Part shown: one piece after another, positions 59,608-64,000 of the stretch
Numbering within the stretch: position 1 is the first letter of the stretch
Layout: each line of letters opens with the position of its first letter
Origin: Hevea brasiliensis
Taxonomy: Eukaryota; Streptophyta; Magnoliopsida; Malpighiales; Euphorbiaceae
Direction: 5' to 3'
DNA length: 64,000 bases
Assembly (NCBI RefSeq): GCF_030052815.1
Contig: NC_079505.1
Span: 81,570,330-81,634,329, forward strand
Made by a program: the position numbers and the translations under genes
The notes under the pieces: generated by a model
The model's database searches: none
Seen by the model: only the letters and a program-made list of their open reading frames with translations
What the model was told of the DNA's origin: nothing

Positions 59608-60575
59608 TTTTGCACTTTTAGCCCTTTTGCTTTTTCAATTTATGCATACGCACCAACGATCAAATTTCGCAGGGCAAAGCCAAACGACTTTTACAAGTTT
59701 CTTTTTTTCTTTCAAAAATATATTATTCATTACTTTGCAAAATGTTAATCCAACACCGATGTATTTACATTAAAAATGAACTTAATAATTATTAAATTAA
59801 ATATTTATATTAAAATTTATATAAAATTAATTAAAAATATATATATAATATATAAATTTATAAGAAAATATTTAATTTAATAATTAATAAATTCATTCTC
59901 AAATGAATTTAAATTTTTAATAATCACACTAAAAAGACTATGCTCATCAAAATAAGGTAAATTACTTTTTTATCATTAAATTTCAAATTTAATAATTTAT
60001 TTTCATGACTTTAAATTTGATTGAATGACAAATATAATGATTAAATCATTATTTTTTAAAAATTAAAGAATATATTATTAATTTTGATATTATAAAAAAT
60101 AAATAAAAAAATAAAAAAGTAATTTACTCCTTAAGTAAATTAAATTATGAAATCTGCATTAATTAAGGTTACAAATTATAAATTCTCATCACATGTACCA
60201 TGCAAAGCAGAGCTATTCATTGCTAATAATTATGGATAATTAAATCAAATGATTAATACCAAAGGAAAGAAAAAGACTGAAAATTGTAATTAGTAGCCCA
60301 ACGCACTCAAAAACAAAAGTAAATAAATACAAATAAGAGAAAACCTAGGGACCAGCATTGTAAAATATATAAATTATACTAACCTGCAACTAAAAAATAA
60401 CCATAGAGATGCTAAATCCATACACTCCTCTTCCGCTCTCTCTCTCTATACTCTCTGCCCAGAAGCTTAACCCTAACTCCGAATTTGCATGCCATGACCT
60501 GAGCTCAAAGCCCAATCCGTCTTAGCAGTAAGCTCCATTAGTGATCGAATCAGAGAATTGAAAAAGAGGCAGAAA
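59608..60575. other. Divergent intergenic region between 5-FCL and PP2A
   Basis: This shared upstream region is AT-rich in the middle (59760-60180), with no gene. A TATA-like AATATATAAATTAT lies at about 60364-60377, followed by a CT-rich stretch (about 60430-60460) that looks like the PP2A leader. Confidence 0.5.
60489..60502 (+). promoter_or_regulatory. Two overlapping minimal upstream ORFs in the PP2A leader
   Basis: ATG-CCA-TGA at 60489-60497 overlaps ATG-ACC-TGA at 60494-60502, in a different frame. Both are two codons plus stop, and end 73 bases before the PP2A start at 60576. They lie downstream of the CT-rich leader, so are probably within the transcript. Such minimal ORFs could slow initiation at the main start. 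The effect is untested. Confidence 0.5.
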
Positions 60576-63929
<3,354 letters not shown>

Positions 63930-64000
63930 TAAGTGAATAATTGAATTATTTTTGAACTATGGAGTTCTCATAGATTTATCTTTGCCATGACCTACTACAA

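Overview
The window is nuclear DNA of a flowering plant (a eudicot). It has AT-rich intergenic DNA, intron-rich genes with GT-AG introns, plant-only families (hydroxyproline O-galactosyltransferase, germin-like protein, bHLH79-type factor, plant AAA-ATPase) and plant transposons in introns and spacers. The overall look fits a woody rosid, perhaps Malpighiales/Euphorbiaceae, but the species assignment is inference only.

Eight protein-coding genes can be modelled exon by exon with phase kept across every junction. In order they are: (1) a HIPL1/HIPL2-like glucose/sorbosone-dehydrogenase-domain protein, 1440-5183 (+); (2) a DDR4-like DDT-domain chromatin protein, 9720-18211 (+); (3) an intronless AATP1/ASD-type AAA-ATPase, 19010-20584 (-); (4) a hydroxyproline O-galactosyltransferase (GALT2-6 group), 24410-29213 (-); (5) a plant protein of unknown function with a basic N-terminus and a short coiled coil, 32076-35665 (+); (6) a bHLH79-like transcription factor, 52576-55463 (+); (7) 5-formyltetrahydrofolate cyclo-ligase, 57285-59607 (-); (8) a PP2A catalytic subunit, 60576 to beyond 63917 (+), whose last exon lies outside the window. 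A broken germin-like protein gene lies at about 55943-56670 (-). The genes are unrelated housekeeping or regulatory loci and not an operon-like system, although the HIPL-GALT-bHLH79 association resembles an Arabidopsis neighbourhood.

The 38-48.5 kb stretch is a transposon nest. A minus-strand Ty1/copia element with 172-bp LTRs, a tRNA-Met-type primer site and a purine tract is split by two insertions. Each insertion is bounded by TG...CA and flanked by a perfect 5-bp target duplication, so they look like solo LTRs of 3.56 kb and 2.09 kb. Just left of it is a 532-bp hAT-like MITE packed with CGGTTCGGTT-type repeats and flanked by a perfect 8-bp duplication.

Three further non-autonomous hAT-like elements (CAGTGTTGTTAA-type ends, 8-bp duplications) sit inside introns of genes 2, 5 and 8. 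Other repeats include four copies of a GTTTGGCATT MITE family, a palindromic AT-rich MITE, a probable Au-SINE remnant, a TRIM-like fragment in the GALT intron and several microsatellites. No CRISPR array, phage, plasmid, rRNA or convincing tRNA gene was seen. No wholly new multi-gene system was found. The best leads are the intronic hAT family, the dated transposon nest, the uncharacterised gene 5 and the minimal upstream ORFs ahead of PP2A.
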